Shown piece after piece: positions 10,501-17,528 of a stretch of 64,000 nucleotides of DNA. Below the pieces are notes generated by a model. The model saw only the letters and a program-made list of their open reading frames with translations, did no database searches and had not been told where the DNA came from. A program made the position numbers and the translations under genes. The first letter of the stretch is position 1. The number at the start of each line of letters is the position of its first letter. The stretch comes from Actinoplanes sp. TBRC 11911 (GTDB lineage Bacteria; Actinomycetota; Actinomycetes; Mycobacteriales; Micromonosporaceae), in contig NZ_JABBNC010000013.1 in assembly GCF_012933445.1 (NCBI RefSeq), positions 156,056-220,055 of the forward strand, read 5' to 3'.

Positions 10501-11553
10501 CTCAACCGCGGCGATCACCTGTGCTGGAATTCCCCGGTAGCCGTCGATGTCCAGGTGCTGCGGCCGGTACTCGGCCGCGCGGAGATCGCGCAGTTCCTCG
10601 GTCACGCAGGCCAGCCGGCGGCGAAGCTCGTCGTGTCGTTGCCGCAGTGTCGCGATGTCGCGGGACAACAGCTGTGGGTCAGCGGCCGACGACAGCTCGG
10701 ACAAGGCGATCAGCGTCCGATCGAGGTCTTTGCGGTCCTCGGCCGATTTGCCCTGCGCCAGCACTGCCAGGTCACGCACCCCATCGGGAAGCAAGTCGTG
10801 AACGACCTTCAAGGGCTGCCGGTGTCTGCTGGTCACCAATACTCGCAGCCCATCGGCGAGTAACGCACAGATCAGGTTTGCAATCGTGTGGGTCTTGCCT
10901 GTTCCGGGCGGGCCCTGCACAACGACGGCGGCGTTGGTACGCAGTTGCTCGATCACGCGCCGCTGCTGCCGATTCGACGCTAACGGCAGCAGCGGGTCGT
11001 CGCTGATCGGTGGGACCGTTTTGTCGTTGATCCACGCCGTCCGCTGCTGACGATCCAGGGGCTCGATCAGTTGCGTAAGCCCCAGCGGGGAACGTGCGTC
11101 GACCGCGTCCAGCGTCTCGGCGATCTGCTCATAGAATGAAGCCACTCCGCTGCTTTCCCGCGGCCGCAGAAATAGGGCCGGCGACAGGGTCAGCAGCAGA
11201 CGGCTCTCCGCCGCCGGCTCTGGCTCGGCCAGCACCGGCTCCCACCGGGGAGGTGTCCGCCATCGCAGTTTGAGCCATTGCTCCAGCCACACCGCAACGT
11301 CGGGAGATAGCGGTTCGAGACTTGACCAGGCCGGCAACGGCATGCTGGTAGACGTGGCGAGGTAGCCGTCGTTGAGGTCGAAGACGTCCTCGTCGGTGCG
11401 GTGCAGGCCATCGGTCAGCGCCAGCCGGATCACATCGTGGTCCGGGTCGATCTCTGCCTCCACCTGTCCGGCCAGAAAATGCTGGCGTAACGACCAACGA
11501 CCCGTGTCGAAGTCGCTAACCAGCCCCGACGCCGAGGACCAGCTCGTGCTCAT
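7561..11553 (-). CDS. SF1 (UPF1/DNA2-like) helicase with C-terminal Vsr-like nuclease, main piece of a split gene
   Basis: This ORF encodes 1330 residues. The P-loop GPPGTGKT is at about 214-221, Walker B LIIDEASQ near residue 890, the motif IV/V region RVGDPAAFQGDERDVILL and the motif VI region FNVAATRARDQLWLF near 1130-1170, all as in UPF1/DNA2-type SF1 helicases. The last about 120 residues (RVFLELRRRDYTVIAHYPL, DLLVVGDNSQLAVECH, IVRIRESEYL) match the PD-(D/E)xK Vsr/DUF559-like nuclease found at the end of large defence helicases. A DUF4011-helicase-Vsr protein (Hhe) is a comparable known defence protein, though I do not see DUF4011 clearly. The ATG at 11553 is internal to the original gene: the N-terminus is in another frame (11516-12028). 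Confidence 0.8.
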   Translation of the reverse strand: MSTSWSSASGLVSDFDTGRWSLRQHFLAGQVEAEIDPDHDVIRLALTDGLHRTDEDVFDLNDGYLATSTSMPLPAWSSLEPLSPDVAVWLEQWLKLRWRTPPRWEPVLAEPEPAAESRLLLTLSPALFLRPRESSGVASFYEQIAETLDAVDARSPLGLTQLIEPLDRQQRTAWINDKTVPPISDDPLLPLASNRQQRRVIEQLRTNAAVVVQGPPGTGKTHTIANLICALLADGLRVLVTSRHRQPLKVVHDLLPDGVRDLAVLAQGKSAEDRKDLDRTLIALSELSSAADPQLLSRDIATLRQRHDELRRRLACVTEELRDLRAAEYRPQHLDIDGYRGIPAQVIAAVENDRAIHGWIGELPPDAAVTAPLNGHEADELLQLLDADYTGLDDDVHVPDPAMVSEPATIVRAVRAIAEAQRIFSDDFDEVKTLMEGLSGPVLQQLTDTVNRVSDALSGCGLSETLSLWQRDDWRLVAATDLLQGGSGASWASLQAAFDHVSPVLQDAVSADDRDIDWGATDGHTDVGRLLRQAKRLRHYLQQPTRIRQGGRRIRRLLPAPEQAQAAELLQCCTVGGAPLANLEQAQTVIAALRAEAACAGVIEMCRTMGIGWRAGTHRLQMTQLRDIKTSLDAIIQLAAARRPIEQALQRPDSRYLVTAPGRWDLIVRLVRNASRIMLAAQFTTMLEQMTRTLLAASTTARPGPLLDRLLKAVDERDAANYTQAHRDIAHTRHRLLQRRRRDELLQQLASAHPKLAEHLRATTDPAWRPRLIALQAAWNWARAAAHVDGVPAAQREQQYRQALDETEGQLRQVTEHLAAKRALLHFIHRRGLPQWQALQSYRSAVNRYGRDGGDYKIQRTKGLRSALRDATRAVPALLMRVEDVASDIPAEPDAFDVLIIDEASQVTVDAAFLLWPAPRAVIVGDDRQCTPGFPPKKLPAYWRMANEYLKELPDHLRQDFGPDSNLYELLSTHLLDVVRLVEHFRCVPEIIGWSTDEFYEGRLRPLRQLQAQRLDPLNVVRVEHATTMGVGTNRYNEAEATKIVDEIRKMVDNPLYRGKTIGVILLLTSKEHVNVLNRMIDTFIGPEKRRRFKIRVGDPAAFQGDERDVILLSMVVDKSPEPATRREARQRFNVAATRARDQLWLFTSVPDDQLGLTDLRRSLLVYMENPPIRLAMDPDLDHLSPDLLSDPFESLLEQRVFLELRRRDYTVIAHYPLDGNPIDLLVVGDNSQLAVECHCAALPMTLEDIEREIERERELLRSGWQIVRIRESEYLHDPKVALAPLWKHLEVRGIGPTSLRPPPPPGKETWSRVSMPDSDEDDDYDEGQG

Positions 11554-12028
11554 TCTTGCCGGCCTTCTCGATCATCTTTTTCAAGCTGGCGAAAAGATCA
11601 TCAGCTGTTTGCGCGGCCTTCTGCTGTTTCATCCACTCCGACCATCCGGCAGACCAGTCTGCAAAGACCGCGAGAACATGGTCCGGAACCTCCGCATCGC
11701 CGGCCCCAGAGCGGTCGTGGGGAGGTTCGCGCAGCGACGGCTCGGGCCCCCACGGGTCCGTCGCAACAAACTCCGGGCTCAACCAGCCTGCCAACCCCGG
11801 CGGCGGCTCGGGGTACGGCACCAGGGACGGCCGCTCGAGTACGAGGAACGAGCCTTGCTCCGGGTCCGCCTGCAAGGCCAGCAGCTCCGCCAGCCACAGC
11901 GGGGACGCACCTTTGAGCGAGTCCCGGGCGCCTGAGCGCGAGTTGCGACGGACGAAGCGCAGGTAGGTGACAAGGCGCCGCGTACGGTCGATCAGGTCAG
12001 CATCGGTCGGTGACAGCAGCTCAGGCAC
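11516..12028 (-). CDS. N-terminal piece of the split helicase-nuclease gene
   Basis: This 170-residue ORF reads like the N-terminus of the same large helicase (LIDRTRRLVTYLRFVRRNS, SLVPYPEPPPGLAGWL, then FASLKKMIEKAGKNEHELVL). It ends at a TAG only because the frame changes at a run of four G (minus strand; CCCC on the plus strand at 11524-11527). Removing one G joins ELVLGVG directly to LVSDFDTGRWSL in the next ORF and restores a single protein of about 1488 residues. The two ORFs overlap by 38 bases, so the second could still be started by reinitiation at the ATG at 11553. This may be a real mutation, a phase-variable tract or a sequencing error. Confidence 0.75.
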   Translation of the reverse strand: MPELLSPTDADLIDRTRRLVTYLRFVRRNSRSGARDSLKGASPLWLAELLALQADPEQGSFLVLERPSLVPYPEPPPGLAGWLSPEFVATDPWGPEPSLREPPHDRSGAGDAEVPDHVLAVFADWSAGWSEWMKQQKAAQTADDLFASLKKMIEKAGKNEHELVLGVGAG

Positions 12029-12136
12029 GCATCCTCCTCAACAGCCCAGCAACACAGAATGTGGGAGAACGACCACTGAAAGCAACATGGTGAACATGAA
12101 TGAACCCACTGTTTCGGCAAGAAAGGGGACTGCGAA

Positions 12137-12181
12137 ATGACGGCACCGGGCGACCAGACGCCGATCGGTGGTTACCGGTGA
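12137..12181 (+). other. Short leader ORF (14 codons) ahead of the HNH gene
   Basis: ATG at 12137 is preceded by the strongest Shine-Dalgarno sequence in this stretch (AAAGGGGA at about 12120-12127). The ORF, MTAPGDQTPIGGYR, stops at TGA 12179-12181, which overlaps the GTG at 12178 that can start the HNH gene (GTGA). It could be a leader peptide delivering ribosomes to the HNH gene, or the true N-terminus if a frameshift lies here. Confidence 0.4.
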
Positions 12182-13224
12182 GTGGTCGCCCACCCGCCGC
12201 CGGCCCGCTGCTCGCCGACCAGGTCGGCTATCGCGGCAGCGACGACGTCCTACTGCGCGGCGCGCTCTACGAGGTCTGGGGCGCCATCTGCGTCGGTTGT
12301 GGACGCGCCAAGGTCTTCACCGAGACGCAGATCGAGCACCTGATCCCGCGCACCGTTGACCCCTCTGTCCTCGACGAACTGATCATCTACCACGGGCTCG
12401 ACACCGATTTCCACGTCGACCAGCCTGCGAACCTAACCGTGATCTGCGGGCCCTGCAATAACAAGAAACGCGACCGGATCCTGCGTACGCCGGGGATGAC
12501 CACCCTCCTGCATATCGCCCGCGACCATAGCCCGCACGTGATCCGGCTCGTCCGCGAGCACGCCACCGCGCGCCAGGTCGCCCGCGGACTGACCACCGCT
12601 GTCCGGGCCGACATGCGTGACGCGAAGACCCGCGCCGAGTTCATGCAGCATGCCCCCGCCGTGGTGCAGACCTTGGCGCTGCTGGACGAGAAGAAGGCAG
12701 ATTTCGTCGTGCACCGAGATATCCGGCTCTCCCTCTGCGGCGACATCGTCAGTGCCTCGCTGACCCTTGACGCCTACGGCCGCGCAGTGTCCACCTGGGT
12801 CGAAGAATTCTGTGGCCGGCCGTGGCGCGAGGTCCTCGAAGACGGTGTACGCGAGCTGATCACTTATGTCGCCGACCGAGCTGACTGGGCCGCGCGCAAC
12901 GAATTTGATGAAACCGGGAACCTTGCCTCCATCAGCACCGACGCCTTGTTCACTCCCATGCGCATCAGCGGATGTCATCGTGATGGCACGAGGATGACCG
13001 TTGAAATTAGCGGGCAGATGCACGGCTACTACACCGCAGTCGTGAACGACATCGACCCGTGGGGTCCCGACCCCGAGATCATCGACATCGGGGTCGACGT
13101 GCATGTCATCGCGCAGTACACCATGACGATGAGCTGGGACCTCACTGCGGCCCCCGTTATGCGCGTCAAGACCGACGTGTGGATTCCCGGCACCGCCGTT
13201 GATGTCGAGACCAGCCGGGCGTGA
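12178..13224 (+). CDS. HNH endonuclease-domain protein
   Basis: From the GTG at 12178 the protein has 348 residues; the frame is also open from an ATG at 12100, but that start lacks a Shine-Dalgarno sequence. The HNH core is clear: a CVGC pair near residue 38-41, IEHLIPR near 52 (first His), ANLTVICGPCNNKKRD near 82-97 (Asn and the second Cys pair), the pattern of zinc-stabilised HNH nucleases. The remaining 250 residues are helical, then beta-rich, with no recognised domain, and presumably determine specificity or regulation. It is divergent from the split helicase gene across a 150-base shared promoter region, and its stop overlaps the next short ORF by GTGA. A DNA-cutting defence or mobile-element function is likely. 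Confidence 0.75.
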   Translation: MSGRPPAAGPLLADQVGYRGSDDVLLRGALYEVWGAICVGCGRAKVFTETQIEHLIPRTVDPSVLDELIIYHGLDTDFHVDQPANLTVICGPCNNKKRDRILRTPGMTTLLHIARDHSPHVIRLVREHATARQVARGLTTAVRADMRDAKTRAEFMQHAPAVVQTLALLDEKKADFVVHRDIRLSLCGDIVSASLTLDAYGRAVSTWVEEFCGRPWREVLEDGVRELITYVADRADWAARNEFDETGNLASISTDALFTPMRISGCHRDGTRMTVEISGQMHGYYTAVVNDIDPWGPDPEIIDIGVDVHVIAQYTMTMSWDLTAAPVMRVKTDVWIPGTAVDVETSRA

Positions 13225-13376
13225 ACGGCGCCGCCGACCAGCGGGCCCGGCAGGAGCCCTGGACGATCCGCTTCACTGGTCCCGTCGAGGAGGAGTCCCT
13301 CTTCTTCGTTGCGCGCCGGCCGGCCTCGCACATCTGCCAGACACGACTGCACCGCCGCTCCGAGAGGGAGCGTTGA
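13221..13376 (+). CDS. Small hypothetical protein, 51 residues, coupled to the HNH gene
   Basis: The GTG at 13221 overlaps the TGA stop of the HNH gene (GTGA), the arrangement used throughout this genome for co-translated genes. The product is short and charged, with PWTIRFTGPVEEESLFFVAR at residues 13-32, which could form a small beta-sheet, and an Arg-rich tail. No family is recognised. It might be a regulator or immunity partner of the HNH nuclease, but that is inferred only from the overlap. Confidence 0.4.
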   Translation: MNGAADQRARQEPWTIRFTGPVEEESLFFVARRPASHICQTRLHRRSERER

Positions 13377-13694
13377 AGCAGCCTCTGCTGCGGCTCGAAC
13401 GCTCTCACCCTTGGCTGCGGCATTCGAGCGAGCCCCTCTCGGTCCCTCACGCCCCGAGGCCAGCTGTTTGCGCGCGGGCTCCGACCTGCGCCAGTCGCGT
13501 ATCACGCTGCGCGTGGCTCTGATCGCCGCCACTGTCTGGATCGGAACTGTCGTGCTCCGCCCTCATGCTCGGGGAGCATCGCATGACATCGAGGATCAGC
13601 GAATGCCGTAGCGGGCGTACCCGGACGTACGGTCTGCCCGGCTGGCGCGGACACACGCGACGTTTCCCTGTCCAACTTGTCCTTCTTAGCGGAT
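13377..13694. other. Gap without a convincing gene
   Basis: No ORF here on either strand has a ribosome binding site or a recognisable protein. The segment separates the HNH/small-ORF pair from the operator-like repeats and HTH gene. It may hold a terminator for the former and the promoter of the latter; I saw no strong hairpin with a T tract. Confidence 0.4.
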
Positions 13695-13741
13695 GGCACA
13701 GTTGGCACAGGCTTCGCTTTCGGCACTGTGCCATTTGTGCC
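13695..13741 (+). promoter_or_regulatory. Operator-like GGCAC/GTGCC repeat array before the HTH gene
   Basis: GGCACA occurs at 13695-13700 and GGCACAG at 13704-13710, then the palindrome GGCACTGTGCC at 13722-13732 and TGTGCC again at 13736-13741. These are two direct copies facing two inverted copies within 47 bases, ending 12 bases before the ATG at 13753. Such spacing suits a dimeric or tetrameric repressor; the downstream gene encodes a helix-turn-helix protein, so autoregulation is the simplest reading. Confidence 0.5.
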
Positions 13742-13752
13742 GTCGTTGAGTT

Positions 13753-14742
13753 ATGACTCCCATTCCTCTGTCCCAATGGGCCGACCGCAACGGCATCCCG
13801 CGGCGCACCGCCTACAACTGGGCAAAGAACGGCAAGCTCAACGTGCCGATCCACCGCACCCTCACTGGGCGCCTCGTCGTCCTCGACGACGAGGATCAGA
13901 TCCCCGGCGAGGCACACCCGTTCGTTGCCGCCTATGCCGAGGCGCTGAGCCTGCCGGTCGGTGCGCACCTCGGCGACCTGCACCACTCCCCTGTGCTCGA
14001 GACCTGGGGCGCCGACCTGTATGACACCGTCGCCGACGATCTGCGGCCCGTCGTGCTGCAGCTGGCGTTGACCGCCGCGTGTGCCCGGCCTAAACGTGAC
14101 GTCTGGTGGCGGCTGAGCGACTGGCTCGGCCGGGTGGAACTCGCCGATTGGTACGCTGCCACCGGCTTTCCCCAGGTCGCTGCCCTTGTCCAGGACCGGC
14201 AGCCGATCACCGACCAGGAAAGCTATCTGGACTGGTGGCCCTGCGGTGTCGGCTCCCACCAGTTCTGGCAAGACTTCGACGCCGCCGCCACGCAAGCCGC
14301 CAAGGACGCCACACTCGGTCCGCCCGAGGGCAACGACGCCGTTTCCTGGCTCAGCGAGAACTCCTTGCCGGACAACTTCGCCATCGCCGGGCGACGGGAA
14401 AGCCTGCGCAACCGGCTCGACAAGCTCGCCGGCACCACCACCGGCCACGAGCAGATCCCCACCATCCCCGACCGCAGTGACTTGTGGAGCTTGCGAGGCA
14501 TGTACCCCGAACCGGCATGGGCCCTGGCCCGCCCATACACCCGCCGGACGGCCGTCGAGATCTGCGCGATCGTCGGGTGGGATCCCGAGGCGCCGGCACC
14601 ACCCGACGGTCACCCACTCCGCGAGATCGGATACCGCGCCTGCCTGCACGCGGCCGAAGCCGCGCTTGTGCCGCACGTTCATGATGCCCACATGCGGGAG
14701 ATCGAGGCTTTCCGTCGCATCGCCCTGGGCCGGCCTTGGTAG
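13753..14742 (+). CDS. Protein with MerR/IS607-resolvase-like N-terminal helix-turn-helix, unknown C-terminus
   Basis: The product has 329 residues. Residues 1-42 (PLSQWADRNGIPRRTAYNWA, then KNGKLNVPIHRTLTGRLVVL) look like the winged helix-turn-helix that opens IS607-family serine resolvases and MerR-type regulators: a DNA-binding helix pair followed by a short beta wing. The serine recombinase domain that would follow in a resolvase is absent. Instead there are about 280 mostly helical residues with Trp-rich segments (DVWWRLSDWLGRVELADWY) and no motif I recognise. An operator-like repeat array lies just upstream. It is probably a regulator of its own locus, or a DNA-recognition subunit for a neighbouring HNH nuclease; the second idea rests only on proximity. 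Confidence 0.6.
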   Translation: MTPIPLSQWADRNGIPRRTAYNWAKNGKLNVPIHRTLTGRLVVLDDEDQIPGEAHPFVAAYAEALSLPVGAHLGDLHHSPVLETWGADLYDTVADDLRPVVLQLALTAACARPKRDVWWRLSDWLGRVELADWYAATGFPQVAALVQDRQPITDQESYLDWWPCGVGSHQFWQDFDAAATQAAKDATLGPPEGNDAVSWLSENSLPDNFAIAGRRESLRNRLDKLAGTTTGHEQIPTIPDRSDLWSLRGMYPEPAWALARPYTRRTAVEICAIVGWDPEAPAPPDGHPLREIGYRACLHAAEAALVPHVHDAHMREIEAFRRIALGRPW

Positions 14743-14849
14743 ACGGCAGGCACATCGATCTCAATGGTCGTTCGAAAGCTGAAGGGCACCGTCGCGAACC
14801 GCACCGGTCGACACTCCCCGCGGCGCGTTCCTCGTAATGGCGTGGGCGA

Positions 14850-15683
14850 CTAATATTCAGGCGGTCTGCGGGTGCTGTGGCTAACTTCGTCGGCGGCGGC
14901 GCGCAGCAGGCGTGCCTTGTCGCCGAGCTTCAACGTACTCAAATGCGTGGCGGCATCCGACAGGGCCGTTGCCGTCTCTTTCAGCTTCAATGAGGCATAG
15001 ATGTCGGCCGCCTCATTGAGCGCGCGGGCGGAAGCGGCGAGACGATAGGCGTCGGTTTCGGCCAGCATGGAAACGACCAGACGTAGTTCCTGGACGGCGC
15101 TGCTGCTGATGCGACCGGTGCTGTCGGCTTCGTCGACCACGGTTTCCAGGCGGTCGATCAGCGAGGCGAGGCGTTCACTGGGGTCCTCGAAGTACTTCGC
15201 CAGCATCCGTTCCATGGAGTCCTGGGTGACGCTGCCAGTCAGGACGCCGAAGATGGCGATCTCTTTGTCGTTCTTCCACGTCAACAGGGTTTCGGCTGGA
15301 TAGAGTCGTGCCCCGCTGGTGGGGTCGTCGACGGCGTTGTGATGGGCTTTGCAGAGCAGAAGCAGGTGACGCCAGTCGTCGCGTTCGCGGTCGGTGAGGT
15401 CGTCGCGGAACCGTGGTGCGTTGCGTTTGACGCCGTAGATGTGGGCGACCTCGACGTTCATCCGCGGTCCGCCGGCTCCGGTTTCGAGGAACGCCGGTTG
15501 GACACACCCCGGTGCGTAGCAGGTGCCGTTGCTCATTGCGTAGAGCGCCCGCTTGACCGTCTCGGAGATTTCGCTCCGCTTCCCGGTACCGCGGGGCTCC
15601 TCGCGAGCCAGGTCCGCCGCATCCACACTTGCCACTGTCTCATGAAAAGCGAGAGGCGTGGACCGCAGGTGACCGAGCGGCAT
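14850..15683 (-). CDS. HNH endonuclease-like protein with helical C-terminal domain
   Basis: The protein has 277 residues if started at ATG 15683; later GTG starts near 15626 are possible because the first 35 residues look unstructured. After VKRALYAMSNGTCYAPGC (about 43-60) come VEVAHIYG (about 77-84) and RHLLLLCKAHHNAVD (about 102-116), giving the Cys pairs and the His/His-Asn residues of an HNH nuclease that recognises a zinc-ribbon-like fold. The C-terminal half is coiled-coil or helical repeat with no known domain. It converges with the HTH gene (107 bases between stops). HNH proteins of this layout occur in phage-defence islands; a nuclease role is likely, the target is not. Confidence 0.7.
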   Translation of the reverse strand: MPLGHLRSTPLAFHETVASVDAADLAREEPRGTGKRSEISETVKRALYAMSNGTCYAPGCVQPAFLETGAGGPRMNVEVAHIYGVKRNAPRFRDDLTDRERDDWRHLLLLCKAHHNAVDDPTSGARLYPAETLLTWKNDKEIAIFGVLTGSVTQDSMERMLAKYFEDPSERLASLIDRLETVVDEADSTGRISSSAVQELRLVVSMLAETDAYRLAASARALNEAADIYASLKLKETATALSDAATHLSTLKLGDKARLLRAAADEVSHSTRRPPEY

Positions 15684-15689
15684 CTCCGC

Positions 15690-16230
15690 GTCGATTCGGC
15701 CGCACTACCGAACCTATGGTCGTACATGATCGACACGCCCGGCCATCGACCCTCCACTGGCTGGCGCCAAGCGGTGCTGACCGCGGCGAGCACGATGCAG
15801 CTGATCAGCAAATGCGCGCACCACGGCACGCCGATCACGAGCGCGCCCAGAAGCTGGCGCCGATGCCGGGCAGCGCCTGGCCTCCGCCGAACACCACGAT
15901 CAGGCTCGGTCCGAGCGCCTGGCCGAGGGACGCGGCGAAGGTGCAGTGCCCCGAAGTCGGAGTCGTACTTGTCAGCCGGGACAGTGTTGGCCATCAGGGC
16001 CGCCGCCCAACGACCGAGCACAGATGACCGGTGCCCAGAATCATGCTGGCCACGATCAGTCCGGCCATCGATTCGTCCAGCGGCAGGAACACGGCCGCCG
16101 CCGCCGCGACGACCAGCAACACCGGACCAGCGATCAGCGCACGGCGCTCGGCGAACCGGCGCTCGGCCTGAGCAGACGGCGACGGGGGGCGGCAGCGGCG
16201 CGACCGCGAAGCTGGCCCCGAGAACACTGA
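15690..16230 (-). pseudogene. Decayed MFS-type transporter remnant
   Basis: On the minus strand, recognisable transporter sequence is spread over different frames: RALIAGPVLLVVAAAAAVFL and MAGLIVASMILGTGHL near 16150-16030, then a switch of frame to MANTVPADKYDSDFGAL near 15990, then SLGQALGPSLIVVFGGGQ near 15930-15880, and ALVIGVPWCAHLLISCIVL near 15850-15790. Together they make up several hydrophobic segments in the order expected for the C-terminal half of a drug-efflux MFS protein, with at least two frame changes and no start. It is a broken fragment and marks a recombination scar between the HNH module and the second integrase. Confidence 0.55.
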
Positions 16231-16300
16231 GTCCCCCTGAAGGGTGACCTGACCCAATCGGTGTACACGACACCCCACGAAGGCGAGAAATCCTCGGGTC

Positions 16301-17374
16301 ATGGCGTACATCGAAGAGACCGGAACCTCAGCGGAAACTGAACCTACGGCGACACCGTTGCTACGCGACTGGATCGAACGATGGATCACGCTCAAGATCG
16401 ACGTCTCCCCCGGCACCCACGCCGAATACGCGCGCATGCTGCGGCACCGCGCTGCAATCGATCTCGGTGACCTGCGAGTGGGTGACATTACCCGGCACGA
16501 TCATCTGGATCCGTGGAAAGCCTCCCTCGCCCAGCAACTGAGGCCGGCGAGCGTGCGCAAGCTCTGGACAGTGCTCAGTCAGGTGATGCGCGACGCTGTC
16601 CCGCGATACCGGCCCGACAACCCGATGCGGCGACCGGAAGGCAACCGGAGCAACGGCCTGCCCCGCATCACCGCGTGGCAGGCATGCCTGTTGGATCGCG
16701 AGGAAGCTGACATTCTCATCGCGCACTGCCCGGCACCCATCAAGCCTCTGGTGCTGGCGGCGCTTGGCACCGGCATGCGCCTGGGTGAACTACTCGGCCT
16801 ACGAGCCGGCAACGTGAGTCCCGAAATGCCCGTCCCGGCCATCAGAGTCGAGCAGACGTTGTCACGCTCGGGCACGTTCGGGCCAGTGAAAACGCCGCGG
16901 TCACGGCGCACGATCCTGCTGGCCCCGCACACCGCCCGCCTGTTCGCCGCAGTTGTCGCCGACAAGCGCCATGGCGAGCTGGTCTTCACCGCACCCGATG
17001 GTGGACCGTGGGATGCCGGTAACCTCCGGCAGAGGTACTGGCGGACCGCAGTCATAGCAGCGCAAACCTGCCGCGTACATCCTCCGCAAGCTTCCGCCGA
17101 CACGGCGGCGGGCCCCAGAGCGGTCTCGGACTGTCGGTGCTCGACCCGGTTGTTCTCCGCGCCACGGTTTCACGACCTACGGCACTCCCATGTCGCGTAT
17201 CTGATCGCTGCGGGATGGGACTTCTATATGATCCAGCTACGGCTGGGACATGCCTCGATCAAGACGACGTTCGACATCTACGGGCATTTGCTGCCCCACG
17301 GTGAGCGTGATCGGTTACAGGCTCTGGATGAGCAACTCCCGGCCGACCCAACCGCCGCGCACGGGGCAGTCTGA
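16301..17374 (+). CDS. Tyrosine recombinase / phage-type integrase (second in the island)
   Basis: The protein has 357 residues. The core-binding SAM-like domain (residues about 20-105, WIERWITLKIDVSPGTHAEY) is followed by a catalytic domain with Arg in GTGMRLGELLGL (about 160-170), HDLRHSHVAYLI (His-x-x-Arg, about 287-298), LGHASIKTTFDIYGHLL (His and the nucleophilic Tyr, about 310-326). All four key positions are present, so it should be active in site-specific recombination. A Cys/His-containing insertion precedes the HDLRH motif. No attachment repeats are visible nearby. It is followed by the Mrr gene and preceded by the decayed transporter, which suggests it belonged to an earlier, nested insertion. 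Confidence 0.8.
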   Translation: MAYIEETGTSAETEPTATPLLRDWIERWITLKIDVSPGTHAEYARMLRHRAAIDLGDLRVGDITRHDHLDPWKASLAQQLRPASVRKLWTVLSQVMRDAVPRYRPDNPMRRPEGNRSNGLPRITAWQACLLDREEADILIAHCPAPIKPLVLAALGTGMRLGELLGLRAGNVSPEMPVPAIRVEQTLSRSGTFGPVKTPRSRRTILLAPHTARLFAAVVADKRHGELVFTAPDGGPWDAGNLRQRYWRTAVIAAQTCRVHPPQASADTAAGPRAVSDCRCSTRLFSAPRFHDLRHSHVAYLIAAGWDFYMIQLRLGHASIKTTFDIYGHLLPHGERDRLQALDEQLPADPTAAHGAV

Positions 17375-17528
17375 GTAGGGCAATGAGCACTCATCCAAGT
17401 CCTGAATGGATCATTCACGCCCGGATGTTCACCGGCTTGGCCGATCACGAAGGCGGTTTGGCCGATTACGTGGTGGAGTCCGGGTTCGGTAACGTGCTCG
17501 GCGTTTCCGCGGGACCTGGAGGGGTTCG

